Counted from the first letter of the stretch, positions 1 through 12,181 are shown. The stretch is DNA of 64,000 bases from Pezicula radicicola (GCA_003008705.1 PDUO01000099.1:42666-106665); one strand, 5' to 3'. Notes: generated from the sequence alone by a model not told the origin. A program made the numbers and translations.

Positions 1-3000
1 GTCGGTCATATCCTCCCTGTCAGTTGCATTAATGAGACGGCCTCCTGCATTGTTTAAACAATTCCAAACATTAGAGGTCTTACCTCGTAACATCTCGACC
101 AAGGTCTTGCGGCATTTGTCTTGGGTACTCGGCTGGCGGGAAGGTCCATTTCGGAAGTCCTGCTGGATCCCACATGACATGGTACAAATCGCCATCAAGA
201 TCTCCTCCAGAGAGTTGGCTGGGAAGGTCCCGCTGTCCTGTTGATGGTTAGTTGAACTAGTCAAACAAATTCACCAAATGATTTACAAGGGTACTCACCT
301 TTCTGGCTGAAACAAATACAATTCGATAGTTTCATCAGCGGGGAGGCTTTGGGGGGGATTATAGCTTCAACAATCTGGACATCGCCAGGATGCATGGCAG
401 GAGCTCTAGTGACTACGATGTGCTTCCTAGCAATGACAGTAGGAATTCCATTCTCGTTATCCGCGATAACGAACACCTGGCCTTCCTCAAGTATCCCAGT
501 CTCATCCATTATTCCGTGGAGAACGTGTCCATTTGGAACAGGAATTCTTGCTCTATGCTTCAAGTCTCGCAACTCCAGAAGAATGCTCATTTCAAGAATG
601 TCCCGTAGAAACTTGTCATCGCGAAAATCGATATTCAGACGTATCAATTTTCTCATCAGAGCAGGAAGGTACATTGAGTCGCCGATAGCCTGGGTTTTCA
701 AAAAGGTCGTGGCGTTGTAGGCATCATCCGTGATCTGGCGTAAACGGCTCACCTCTCTAGCTTGCAAGTCAAAAAAGAAACTTTCTATTTATCCGAGTTA
801 GCTCGGTGACACCAACAGCTCGTAAATATGTATACATACCTTTTACCTGCAAGTCTTCTAGTATCTTAATGAATTGTCTGTTCAGTTTAAATGGTAGAGG
901 TTTTCTTGCAGCGCCGCATAATTCCAGATCGGGATCAGTAGAACCTTCAAATTTGATCATGGAGGGGCGCAGTCCAACAACATCACCCTGAATGCGGCTA
1001 TCCAGAGCAACCATACCCTTCGCTCCTATAGTTTATATTAGCCTAGACTTACTCAAGTAGTATTGACCCTTCAGAATAACGTATTTCACGACATGATTGC
1101 TGTGCATACCTTTGTATCTAATCTGGAAACAAGTTGCCAGATTTGTGCGGCCTTTTCCTCTATTCATACCATCTAAAATCTTTTCCCGGACCGACGAGGA
1201 GATCGTACCGACACCATCGCTGAAGACGCGGTCATTGAACTGCACATCTTCTAGTAGATACACTATTTTGGAGTCGATATGAATGGTGTTTGGGGTATCC
1301 GAGAAAGCTTGACCTATTCGTGCAGCACATTTGGCCGGTGATCGAATGTGGGAGAAATCCCCAAGATCTTTGATCACCATTCTATCACTACAAATGTTAC
1401 CATCAAGGTAAAATGGTGCCATGAACCATGCTGTGCGAGCTCGAAGTGACGAATGCGAAAATCCGAGGAATTGGAAGTTGCGACCAGCAATAGTCAAACC
1501 ACTACGCAAGACATCTTTGAACCGAGCGTGGAAGATTTCGTCCAAGGATGCTTGGGACTCGAAATAGACTTGCTGGCCATTTTCGTCACCAAACTCAACT
1601 CGGATAAAGTATTCATGGTTATTAGGATACTTGCGAAGCACTCGATTCTTAGTTTCGGGCTCAGGTCCATGGAGATAGGTCCCAGCTGGTGTGACAGTCG
1701 CACGGTGAATGATTGCAATGTTCTCCCAAGCAGCTTGGCTGATATGGTCCTCGGGGAACGAATTATCTGTAGTGTTGTGCTCTTCATTCGTCTGTAACAT
1801 TTCAATCAAATTGACTATGTCGAAATCCCAAGCTTCGGTCCCCGACCCAGGAAAGTCTATCTGGGAGAACAACTTCCGAACGGCGCGGACACATACAGAC
1901 AGCTCTGAACGTTGAAGCATGCGGAGAATTTCTGGCAGTAATCGCAATACTTTTGATGGCGAGAGATAGTTGTTCTGAGCCAGTTTCTGCAGCTGAAACG
2001 CTAACTTGAATGGGATCGTCCCCGAAGATCTACGAATCGACGAGTTAGCCGGCACTACTAAAGTTACTTCGCGTGTTTTCAATTGCATGATACCAGACCT
2101 TGGACTGGCAGTGCCTTGCAATTGCCATGTCCCCATTATTACACCTATTAGCGAAGGTAGTGAGAAGGAGGATAGATAACTGGATGTTTCAAAAAAAAAT
2201 GGCAATGCAATGAGGGAGTCCTTACAAAGCTTGCAAAAGGTCCGAGAAAGTAGTGGCGGCTGAAACACCAGCTTGACTCCCACGTGTCCGGTAGTGGACC
2301 AAGGGGGGGATGTCTCGAGCATTCCGAAGTGCCTGAATCTTCTCTCCAACAACATTGATATGGCCTGGGATCGTGGAAGAGCTTTCTGAAAGGCCAAAGC
2401 GGTATACAAGACATATTCCTGCCATCCGTGCGTGATTACTATCGAGGGACGTTAATCTTTGCCAAGAATGACCTGAAGCCTTCCCGGCTCGGAGGTTGAG
2501 TCCTGCAAGCTGTTGCAGGAGACTCTCCATGTCGACGTCTCTACCCACCTTCCGGTAAAATCGCGGGGACTCGCAGAGGGTAAAAGTTATAGTCGGCGGG
2601 TCCATCTGACAAAGGATTTCCGTCGTGCTTGAGTATGGTATGGTCATTCGGAGGCCCGATTCAAAGTCCAAAAGGAGACGTCGTTCGCTGAACTTGGCAT
2701 AGTTATTGACGGGCCAAGTGTACTCTGTCATAAATACAAGCTCTCCATTCGTAGCGTAATCCCAGGTACCACATGATACGTAAGAGCAACCTAATAAAAC
2801 TGGAAGGATGGGCTTTTCCTTGCGTTCAGTTCCGCTGCGTACAACCTCCTAGCGATACTGTCAGCTTTGTTTCCAACCAATTGACCTTCTCAAAGTGAAT
2901 AGAAAGGGAAGATTTTAGAAGGCTGGGATCCCTCCCGGAATTGAGTGCCTTCACTGCCCAGCAACTCTGGCGACGAGAGGAGGAAAGCATCGTTGGGCTA

Positions 3001-3471
3001 AGAGTGAGAACGTGTATTTGACGATCTAGCGCTCTAGATGGGCCCGCCAGATATAACACATACCGGAAGTGTTTTTGATTCTTTCTCTTCTTTGGCAAGA
3101 ACCTTAAGAAGGTACTTGTTGGGTAACCTGTTGCTGATGACCGGGTAGAGTGTGTGGTTCAAGTAGTTCAACTTCACACGTGCATTGAAGCGTGCATCCG
3201 TACGGACTGGTTCATTGTTGTTATTGTTGTTGTTACGTCGGCGCGGTGGTGGAGGGGCTTCTAACTGGCCATGATCTCTGAGAAATTTACTTCCATCGTC
3301 GCGCTTGAGGAAGGTAATGTTAGCAAACTTCTTGTCTCGCGTCTTCTGGCAATGATAATTGCGGATCGAGAGCTTGACCATGAAGGGCTTTAGGAAGGTC
3401 GCGAGAGTCTTTTCGGTTGCTTGCAGCGGGACATTCTTTACGAAGACCTCAAGGCCTGGATCTCCCTCCAT
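1..3471 (-). CDS. Cellular RNA-dependent RNA polymerase (RNA silencing), 5' part; 3' end beyond the window
   Basis: The protein copies RNA into dsRNA in the quelling/RNAi pathway. I read exons 3471-3064, 2848-2226, 2029-1110, 1025-840, 760-299, 237-84 and 16-1, about 923 residues, continuing off the left edge. The frame stays open across every junction; the 3063-2849 and 2225-2030 introns are the least certain. The N-terminus (residues 1-80) looks like the RRM-like domain of fungal RdRPs (LEVFVKNVP). The middle carries family blocks such as FSHSSLRA and SPAKCAARIGQAFSD. The catalytic loop SGGDLDGDLY is intact, with the DLDGD aspartates encoded at 202-188, about residues 879-883. DxDGD marks the eukaryotic silencing RdRP family and not a viral polymerase. 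A low-complexity Asn run is encoded near 3210-3233. The ATG at 3471 starts just before the conserved LEVFVKNVP block. Confidence 0.93.
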
Positions 3472-3518
3472 TGTGATTGATCATGAAGTCGTTGAAGGAA
3501 GATGGCGCGATGGAGTTT

Positions 3519-3566
3519 GGAGATGGAGATGGAGATGGAGATGGAGATGGAGATGGAGATGGAGAT
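3519..3566. repeat. Hexanucleotide microsatellite (GGAGAT)8
   Basis: Eight head-to-tail GGAGAT units, seen directly, about 50 bp upstream of the RdRP start codon, so in its presumed 5' leader or promoter. On the minus strand the unit reads ATCTCC. Copy number is likely polymorphic between strains. Confidence 0.95.
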
Positions 3567-4342
3567 GAAGACGAAGATGAGTTCGCGAGGCGGAAGGTGT
3601 ATCCAATGCTTAGCCTTGTGGACTCCCACATGCAGCCTTGCGCAGCCTTGAGCTACAAGGCTCGTAGGCTCAGTTACTCAGTTACTGAACTCAGTTGACG
3701 GGACATAACCCGAATTTACCGGGCCGATCCGGAGGCGCACGGATAACCAATCACGTGTACTTGTACCGAACTTATGTCACTTGACTACGACAGAGAACTT
3801 CCCAGGCTACAGTATATATTGATCTGTTCAGATATAGAAGACCAACTTGAATTCAAGTCAAAAGCCCTAAAACAACTTACCTTCACAGTTCTTAGCTATT
3901 TTGAAATATTGCCTTAATCTATGCATTTAACAACCTCACATGACATTGCTATGCTAGTAGCTCTCCATTTTCTACTTAACCCACACTCCTTTTGAGAACA
4001 TGTATTCTCTAGCTTGATTATAGCATTTAGTTCAGCATAGTGAGAATTTCCGCTGCTTCGTTGTTGAAAGCTATATTGTTTGAAACTGGAGTTGATATAT
4101 TCTCTCGTCGCCTAAATAAGTGGTGTGGAATAATATTATTTTATTCGCCAAACCGCGAGTTGGATCTTCGAAGAAAGTCCTTACAGTAACTTAAGTGCTT
4201 ACTTATGTCAAGTTTATGCTATTCTATGCCACAGAAGAGAAAGCGAACGATAAAGGTGATAGTAGCGCTTGTCTGGCCAACGTCTCCTCAACAGCGACAA
4301 CCAAACGACTACTAAGATCCAAGTTCCACAATCAATGAAACA
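3567..4342. other. Intergenic, no gene seen
   Basis: Between the RdRP start and the 3' end of the MFS gene. It should hold the RdRP promoter (a TATATAT-like stretch lies near 3812). I see no coding sequence or RNA gene. Confidence 0.6.
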
Positions 4343-6316
4343 CTAAGTCTTAATGTCAACATCCTCCACCACTCTCTTCTGTTCATTCTCACTCTCCCTC
4401 TCCTCCTGCAGCGCAGCTCTCTCCCTCTCTCGATCCTTATTAACAAAATACCTCAGAACAAAAATCATCCCAAATTCACAAACACTCAGTCCAGACATAA
4501 TACTAAATCCCAAAGTAAACTTAGGAGCATATTTTCCAACATCGAGTATGACAACAGGTACCCAAGCAATGAAAGCTTGTCCGAAAGTCTGGGCGACTCC
4601 TATCACGATTGCTCTCTCTTCTGCATCATCGTGGCAGAATTCATTGGCCCATGCCTATATTTCCTATCAGTATATTGATTTCATACTAGAGTAAAGCTTC
4701 TTACGTATACTAGGGGCCAATAACCCCATGATGCTGCGTTGATGAGATATCCGAAGAAAGTCGCCCCATATCCAGGTCCAGCTGCAACAATTACCATGCC
4801 GATGAAATTAATTGTCTAAACTTTTGTCAGTCCGTCATAATACTTACTTAGGTATGGACGGATCAGTAATAAACTTAATAAGAACTTACAGCTGGTATAG
4901 TCATCAACTGCCAACGTTTCCCCCCGAGACCATCAGAAACCCAACTATACGCCAGAGTCGTAACCAGACCAAGAGCCTGTGCGGCAGTCGGGAACAAGTT
5001 AATCTGATACACACTAAATCTATCCAACGACTTTAACCAAACCGAGAAATAATTCAATGGTTGTGTAACAACGCAATGAAAACTATAATCGCATTCGTTA
5101 ATACCATCTCCCAGATTCCCAGTGAGAAGTGAATAACTTACATCAATGTGGCAGTCATAACATAAATTGGCCAATGAGTAAAAATCTTCTTAAGTTTTGC
5201 CCAAGACAATGGGACCGGTTTCCTCCTATCGACCAACTGTACCCTTGCGATATAGTTTTCTTTTTCTCCTGGTCTCAACCATCGCGCTTTGGTTTTATAT
5301 GGATTATCGGGAATGGTGTAGAGACCCCATAATGCACATGGTAGGGAGATAACACCGCAGAATATGAAGAGCCAACGCCAACCTGCTAGGCCTAGATGAC
5401 CATCCATTCCTTTATAGATGGCTGCTTGGAGATAGCCGCTGAACATGCTTGCGGCATAGCTTGCTGAGTAGAATATGGCGATACGTTTTGCTAGTTCTGT
5501 AGATAAGTAAGTATGATGACTTGAGATAGCTGTGTGTATGGAGTGGGGAACTTCTGTTGAGAAAATTTTGGGCAGACCTCGTTGCGTATACCAGCTACCC
5601 ATAATAGTCAAAACTCCTACTGCGAAAGGACTTTCTAACATCCCGATAACGAAACGAAGTGCGAAGACTTGTTCCGTAGTTTGCACAGCCGCGAATGAGA
5701 ATGTGATAACCGACCAAAGTAACTCGCACGCGGGAAGATAATATGAAGGTCGAACTAGCTACGGTCAGATATACGCATATTTTGGCGAAAGAGTATTGTT
5801 ACTTACTCCTCGTTAACAATAATTGAGAAGGAATCTGCCCAACCAAGTACCCACAAGTGAAATATGTAGTCAACAAATTGTATTGGTTTCCAGTGAAGTT
5901 GAGATCCTCTTTCATTCCTGATACGTATGCATTTGCTGATATGAGAGTTTAGTTTAAGCCTCAACTTCAAACGTAAGAAGAAAGACTTACTTATATTACC
6001 CGAGTCTAGCAAACGAATGAAATACCCATAGGTTGCCCAGCTCCTAAGATTAAGTTAGCAATGCAACCGGTACCTAGAAAATGAAAAGGGTGTAATTTGC
6101 GATATTGACATACATGAGAAAAATATCCAGTCGTTGGACAAGTTTCTTCTCTTCTGCCGTTCGATTTCCACCATCCCAAATAACCTCTTGAATTTTCTCC
6201 CATCTTGTAGCTGGTGTGTAGTTGTTTTCCTGTATTGACGTAGGTGTACTTTCACCTACGACAACACTGCTTTTCTGAGTCACCACAGTTGAGATTGCTA
6301 AGGTGTTTGAGGCCAT
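4343..6316 (-). CDS. MFS transporter of the allantoate/pantothenate (Dal5-like anion:cation symporter) family
   Basis: Plasma-membrane importer, probably of an organic acid, amide, vitamin or sulfonate-like anion. The gene starts at ATG 6316 and is split by about seven short introns. After a roughly 65-residue polar N-terminus, recognisable Dal5-family blocks follow in order: [49 protein letters not shown], then [55 protein letters not shown] and a C-terminal half ending in a Glu/Arg-rich cytosolic tail ([14 protein letters not shown]). Several hydrophobic stretches fit a 12-TM protein of about 490 residues. The exon around 5110-4875 is the least certain. Next upstream on the same strand is a flavin monooxygenase, then a divergent Baeyer-Villiger enzyme, which suggests uptake of their substrate. 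The family is secure; the substrate is unknown. Confidence 0.88.
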
Positions 6317-6752
6317 CTCGGTGGTATGTAGGTGGACGAATGGAGCAGATGCTTGATGAGGGAGCCGATCGGCTCAGCTTTATGTATTGGGAATCCTCAT
6401 TTCAGGGTCTTAGTGACTTTTTTTTCTGCCGGATTCCGGCAACCGCGTTGTAGATGTTCTAGCTGCCGTTCCGCTGCGGTGTTCATTGCGTGACGGGTAT
6501 CTGGTTTTGTGTCATTCGCTAAGCGAGCTCATGGATATTGACTACAGTGGCTAACTTTGGAAAAAAAAGGCTTGGCTGTGATCTTCAGCACCAGAAAAGT
6601 TTTTAGTAGAATATTTCCATTCCTGAGAAAAGAATATGTGAATCCGTGATTTCGAGGATACTTATAATTCAGTTGTCACATTAACATCGCAACCTGGCAA
6701 TGTATGTTCACAGAAGGAAAAAGAGCAAATATGGCCAACATATCTTGAGATT
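6317..6752. other. Intergenic, MFS promoter region
   Basis: Lies between the MFS start codon and the stop codon of the monooxygenase, both on the minus strand. It should hold the MFS promoter. Nothing else is recognisable. Confidence 0.5.
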
Positions 6753-8286
6753 CTACTCTTCACTATAGTTCGCATACTTAAACCTACTACCAGGATGATC
6801 ATCCCTCAACTTAGATTGACCCTTCCCATAAATCCTCTCCCTCATAGTCCCCCCTTCCCCAACAGGTGAATATCTACCTCTCCTCCTCAACTCAGGCACA
6901 AGTAATTCCACCACATCCTCAAAACTACCCGGCGTCAAAACATAACCAATATTAAAACCATCCAAATCAGCAACATCCATCCACTCTTCCAAGATATCAG
7001 CAACTTGAGCAGCAGTTCCAACAGGAACAGGTCCATTACCACCGATGGAAATTAACTTTCCAATGTTACGTGGTGTCCAAAGTGGAGTGTCTTTTCCATG
7101 ATATGCGAGACTTGCCACGAGGGAGTGAACATGTTGTTCTACGGTAACATCAGATGCGCTAATTTCAGTATCTAGGTCGTACTTGCTGAGATCAATTCCA
7201 GTGTTACCAGAGAAAAATGCAAGACCGCCTTCAATACTGGCAAATTTCAACGCCTCCTGATACTTCTCATTTGCCTCCTCCTCAGTCCTCCCTATAATAG
7301 GTGTTATAATTGAAAAGACTTTGACGGATTTCGGATCACGACCAACTTCGGCTGCCTTGGCTCGTATTGCTTTAATTCGTGGTGCTAGGATATGAGGTGA
7401 AATGGCGGACACGAATATGCCTTCAGCATGAGTTGCACCGAATTGTATACCAGCTGGGGAAGTTCCAGCTTGGAAGAGAAAAGGTGTTCGTTGTGGTGAT
7501 GGATCCAAGATATGAGGTGCATCTAAATTGAAATGTTTCCCGTGATGATGAATCCATCGAATCTTCTGATAATCCGTATATACGTCATTTTCAGCATCTT
7601 CTCTCAATGCATCATCTGCCCATGAACCTTCCCATAGTTTGTAGAGAACATTGAGATATTCATCTGCAATTGCATATCGTAGGTCGTGTTCAACGGGTGC
7701 TAGTCCGACTGCTTTCGAAGCAGATGCTTTCCACGAAGTCACAATATTCCATCCAAATCGTCCTTTTGTCAGATGATCTAGTGTTGAAAATCGCTTTGCG
7801 ATTGTATATGGAGCTTCGTATGATGTCGATGTTGTGATAGCAAATCCCAAGTTCTTTGTCACAGCTGCCATGGCGGAGATAGGCTTATAGCAACAATTAG
7901 CTACCTACGTCATAAGATTTCCAGCCAAATCAACTTACAACTGCAGGATCACCCATCGGATATTGAGCACCAGCTCTGAAACCTGGCTCTGCGCTTCCTT
8001 TATAAGTATCATAATGACCATATGTATCCGCCAAAAAAATAGCATTTATATCGCCTTTTTCTAGAAGTTGTGCTAGGTTCGTCCAATATGAAAGATCTCT
8101 TCGTTTGGTGGCTGATCTATCTTTTGGATTCTTCCACTGTCCAAAGGATAAGTGACCAACTGTAAACATATCGAATGCATTTAGGAATATGCGCTTCTTT
8201 GACGCATCTTGAACTTCAGGACCCTTTGGGGCGTTAGCTTCTTTGCTATTCACTGACGGCTCTTGTGATGTGGAAATTGTTGTCAT
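6753..8286 (-). CDS. Luciferase-like FMN-dependent monooxygenase, NtaA/SnaA/DszA (SoxA) type
   Basis: Two exons, 8286-7939 and 7883-6753, separated by a 54-bp GT-AG intron, give 492 residues, a normal length for this family. Family members use reduced flavin, supplied by a separate reductase, to oxidise nitrilotriacetate, pristinamycin precursors or dibenzothiophene sulfone. Visible family blocks are FTVGHLSFGQWKNP, ANLTNLAQ-type LAQLLEKGDINAIFLAD near the N-terminus, SAMAAVTKNLGFAITTSTSYE, FSTLDHLTKGRFGWNIVTSW, HHHGKHF and PFLFQAGTSPAGIQFGATHAE. No signal peptide, so probably cytosolic or peroxisomal. No flavin reductase is encoded nearby, so reduced flavin must come from elsewhere. It lies downstream of a divergent promoter shared with a Baeyer-Villiger-type enzyme. 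The substrate cannot be assigned. Confidence 0.92.
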
Positions 8287-8981
8287 TGTAGCAGCAATTC
8301 TGAGTACTGTAAGATTAATTGCAAAAAGTAACGATTTTTACAGTCTGAAAGAGAAGTTAGTATTTGAGGGCATACAAAATCACAGTGAGGTTATCAAACC
8401 ACCAGTTCCTGGATGTAACGGTAAATCTAAACCAAAATCTCCACGATACTATGTCAACATCCAACCCACTAATGACGTGCCTAGATGCGCGTACCATGAA
8501 ATATACAGAATCCATCCTAAAAAAAAATCAGTATGAAAGTGGGATGTGGTTACACGAGTGTTGTATTTTGTATTTAAAAGCCACAATCAGATGTATTTCC
8601 CCTCTGCAATTTACCAAACATGATGCGTCGCTTATTTTTAACCCCTATCTCATCCCACTTTACCTTGACGCCTATTCGATCTCAGAAGGCGTGATACATC
8701 TCAACATTTATCGAATGGAAATACCATACTTCCATATCTTTGATAGCCCTAGCAGACTGAAAACAGGAGGAAAATAGTAACAACTGTTCCATTCTTAAGC
8801 TATAATGCCTTCCAACCTTGCAATGACGTGCGTGACCTGAATACTGTCCCTGATTGTCACTACAGAAACTGTACTTATTCGTAATTCCCTGTCGCCCAAG
8901 TATATCATCCCACATAGCTGCCGTACTACAAATATCTTCTCCCGCATATTCTTGTACAACCTCAAACCACAAATTTCAAAA
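8287..8981. promoter_or_regulatory. Divergent intergenic region between two monooxygenase genes
   Basis: About 695 bp separate the start codons of the FMN monooxygenase (minus) and the Baeyer-Villiger-type enzyme (plus). The head-to-head layout suggests shared control. I do not recognise a specific operator. Confidence 0.55.
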
Positions 8982-10850
8982 ATGGCACCACCCGAAAACA
9001 CAGCAGCCGACCGACTCGGTCAAATTCAACTACAATTAAAACCACCGAAAACACAAGCACCATTGCGAACCATATTTCCACCGCTCGAACTCGAAGAACA
9101 TCCTATTGATGAAATCCCTCCCATCAGGGCAATCGTCGTTGGTGGTGGAATCGCAGGTATTACAGCTGGAATTCTACTTCCTGCTAAGGTTCCTGGGTTG
9201 GAACTCACTATTTTAGAAAGAAATTCAGAGATTGTTCGTATTTGTAATTTATTTGTGTCTATTATATGAAGGCTTAGGTACTAACTGATTTTGTTTATAT
9301 AGGGTGGTGTATGGCATACAAATGTATACCCAGGAGTCAGATGCGACGTCCCAGCAAACGTCTACCAAAGCACATACGACTCATCAACAAAATGGTCAAC
9401 CAGTTACGCAGCAGGAGCCGAAATAAAAGCTTATTGGTTAAACCTAGTGGAAGAATACAACGTTCGGAAATATCTCCAACTCAACAGTGAAGTCACAAGA
9501 GCTGAATGGTCTGAAGAAAAAGGAAAATGGATTGTCGATATTGTGACGAATGGGAAACCCAGAACAGAAGAAACAGATTTCTTGATTACGGCAACTGGAC
9601 ATTTCAGTCATCCACGATTACCTGATTATCCGGGCATCAAGGACTTTAAAGGTCATTTACGACATAGTTCAAATTGGGATCCAGAATTCGAACCAAAGGG
9701 TAAGGTTATTGCAGTCATTGGAAACGGAGCTTCTGGTCTCCAAGTAGTACCCCCGTTACAAAAAGTCGCGAAGAAACTTTACCATTTTGCTCGCTCGAGG
9801 ACCTGGATAGCTGGCTCGCTTGCAGGCGAGGAGTTAAGCAGGGACACCAGTGACCCAAGTGCCACTGCGCCACAGGATCCCGAGGAATACTACAAATTCC
9901 GAAAAGATCTCGAGAATCAATTTTATAAGCGGTTCGGTGGTCTCTTCAAAGATCACGAGAGAAATAAGGCTGCGAAGAAACAGTTTGAGGAGTTGATGGC
10001 TGCGAGACTTAATGGGCGAACAGATCTTCTAGATGCTATCACACCAGACTTTTCACCCAGTTGCCGAAGACTTACACCAGGTCCCGGATACCTCGAAGCA
10101 ATTACACAGGACAACGTTGAATATGTCCCCGAACGAATCCGACGATTCACAGAGACAGGAATCGAGACAGTTGACGGCAAGCATCGAGAATTAGACGCAG
10201 TAATCTGTAGTACAGGAGCAGATATTTCCTTCTCAACAGCCTTTCCAATCTGGGCAAATGGGGTAGATTTACAAGCATCATGGAGGCCCGGAGGATCGCC
10301 CGGATTTCCGGATTCCTACCTCGGGGTGGCAGCTCCTGGATTTCCGAACTTCCTCATAGTACTTGGTCCGAATTCCACAGGTCCAGCAGGAACTCTCACC
10401 CATTCAGTTGAGAACCAACTTACTTATATCGCAAAAGTGTTACGCAAGGTTTCATCAAGTGGAATCAGAACTATTACACCATCCCGTAAAGCAACAGATG
10501 ATTTCCGAGCATATTGCGAGTCTTTTTTCCCTCGAACGGTATTAAGCGAGAACTGTAGTTCTTGGTTTAATGGTGGGATTATTGGTGGACGTATTCATGG
10601 TATTTGGCCTGGGAGTGGTATTCATGTGAATATTGTGCGTAGAGACGTACGGTGGGAGGACTTTGAGTATACGTATAAGTCGAAGTCGGGAAACCGATTT
10701 GCGTATTTTGGGAATGGCTGGAGTAAACGTGATGTTTTGGCTGTTGAGGATCCGGCTGTGGATATTGATTTGACGCCTTATCTTTCGAAGGAATCGGTTA
10801 CGGGTGATGTTGACTTGCGTAGTCATCATGAGGCTTGGTACGAGGTTTAG
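8982..10850 (+). CDS. Baeyer-Villiger-type flavoprotein monooxygenase (FAD, NADPH)
   Basis: Exons 8982-9233 and 9303-10850 give 599 residues. Such enzymes insert oxygen next to a ketone or oxidise heteroatoms. The FAD Rossmann motif is VVGGGIAGITAG (residues about 52-63). The Baeyer-Villiger fingerprint FxGxxxHxxxW is present as FKGHLRHSSNWD, and the NADPH Rossmann motif as VIGNGASGLQ. Conserved GGVWHTNVYPGVRCDVP follows the intron. The GPNSTGPAGTLTHSVENQ stretch and the C-terminal WFNGGIIGG block fit fungal cyclohexanone-monooxygenase-like proteins. The start is the ATG giving MAPPENT; an in-frame TTG further upstream is not used. Together with the divergent FMN monooxygenase and MFS carrier it forms a plausible oxidative catabolic unit. 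Family confident, substrate unknown. Confidence 0.93.
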
Positions 10851-11292
10851 AAGGACTACTACAAAGTTGGTAGATGACGGTTTTGAAAGAATGGGTATCT
10901 TTCTGAGGGACTGAGAGCGCGGTATTTCTTGGGTTTTGACTACATAGAATAGTTGAAGCAGATCTCATGTTGAATTTTAGATCCATAGTAAACATATTCC
11001 ACAAAACTTCGACAACGAATTCTGAATGTCACCGTGGTGCCCCTTTTCACATACCCCTTTTCACAGCTCGCTTAAATTTCACCACAAATCCTAGCAAGCC
11101 CAATCACTAGAAAATAATTTCGCCGCTTTATTCATGATCATTTACTACATGAACTGTACATCGCAGACAAGTAAATTAGTAGAGACTTGAAGCTTATTAG
11201 ATTCATATAGAAATATATCATAACTCAAAATATATAAAGTGCTCTTTTCAAGAAACTAATCCCCTGAACGATTTATAACTGCGAACATTAAA
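10851..11292. other. Intergenic, no gene seen
   Basis: 3' flanks of two converging reading frames. A short direct repeat of CCCCTTTTCACA occurs at about 11040-11066. AT-rich around 11100-11280. Nothing coding. Confidence 0.5.
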
Positions 11293-11942
11293 CTACGGCC
11301 CACCAGCCCTCGGTCCACTATCCTGAATAACAGCCCCAGGAAACCCACTCCCATACTCACTAACGCCCTTTCCAGGCGGTAAATTCGTACACCCACCCAA
11401 CGTCAAAAGCGGAGCCAACGCATTCCCAAGCATACCCGGAACCAAAGCCAAAACCTCCTTCAAAGCCACACCCGTAAAAACCTTCTCTAAACTAGTAGGA
11501 ACCTCAGCCTGAATATTCTGAGCAATGAAACAAGCCAATTTAGCAGGATTTGTTAAATCAGCAGTATTGAATAGACCGCCTGAGATATTTCCTAGGTTGA
11601 CTCCAGCGAATGTGTTTACGCCGTTGACGTTCCCGCCTACTTGGCAGGTATTGGGGTAGGCTAGACATTGTTGAGCTACGGCGTAGACGATGTCGATTAA
11701 TGTCCATTGATCGTCTACGGCTCGTTTGTACCAGTTATCCGGGATGCGTTCATAACTGTATTTATATACTAGCCCTCTGGAGGCATTGCGAGTATAAGAG
11801 AAGAAATCCATTAATATACTTGGTGTTAATAAGCCGCGCGGGTACTCTGCTGAATGGTTTGCCATTAATGCAGAGACGAATTGATGTGCAGCGGGAGTGA
11901 AAGCTACACCTGCGAATGCGGGTGCGAAGTAATTTGGGTTAT
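11293..11942 (-). pseudogene. Heme-thiolate (chloroperoxidase-like) peroxidase, N-terminally truncated relic
   Basis: The frame from about 11942 to the stop at 11293 encodes about 215 residues matching the C-terminal half of fungal Peroxidase_2 (chloroperoxidase/unspecific peroxygenase) proteins: NYFAPAFAGVAFTPAAHQFV, ERIPDNWYKR, GGNVNGVNTFAGVNLGNISGG, LACFIAQNIQAEVP. The expected N-terminal half with signal peptide and proximal heme-ligand Cys motif is absent. Upstream, the sequence becomes a poly-C-bounded inverted-repeat element at 11945, and beyond that element (12182 onward) I find no peroxidase coding sequence in any minus frame. The intact-looking C-terminal frame suggests recent loss. 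A complete gene interrupted by a long intron is possible but not supported. Confidence 0.75.
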
Positions 11943-11944
11943 TA

Positions 11945-12179
11945 CTCCCCCTCCCCCCCCCCTAAATAAATGTTATACGGTGGGTTGTAGTGTAGGTTTA
12001 TTCGGGCAATTACATAGACTAAATGTAGCAGCTTAAGTCCACTTAAAGCAAATTCCGTGGAATTTACACTATATTCGAGGAATTCTAACAATCTTAGTAT
12101 ACTCTCTATTAGCTCTACACAACTAGGAAGGCCACGTTACGGACCCACCGTATAACATTTATTTAGGGAGGGGGGAGAG
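11945..12179. mobile_element. MITE (about 235 bp) with ~38-bp terminal inverted repeats and TA target duplication
   Basis: The left end (CTCCCCCTC..., then CTAAATAAATGTTATACGG, TGGGT) and the reverse complement of the right end (CTCTCCCCCC..., then the same CTAAATAAATGTTATACGG core) match over about 38 bp apart from the C-run length. TA flanks both ends (11943-11944 and 12180-12181), the target duplication typical of Tc1/mariner-type elements. The interior has no open frame, so it is non-autonomous. It sits exactly at the break of the peroxidase relic. A shorter relative lies at 44487-44574. Confidence 0.85.
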
Positions 12180-12181
12180 TA

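Noticed and set aside
1..3471. Polymerase gene as an integrated RNA-virus relic
   Set aside because: The DLDGD catalytic loop, RRM-like N-terminus and seven spliced exons are those of the eukaryotic silencing RdRP family.
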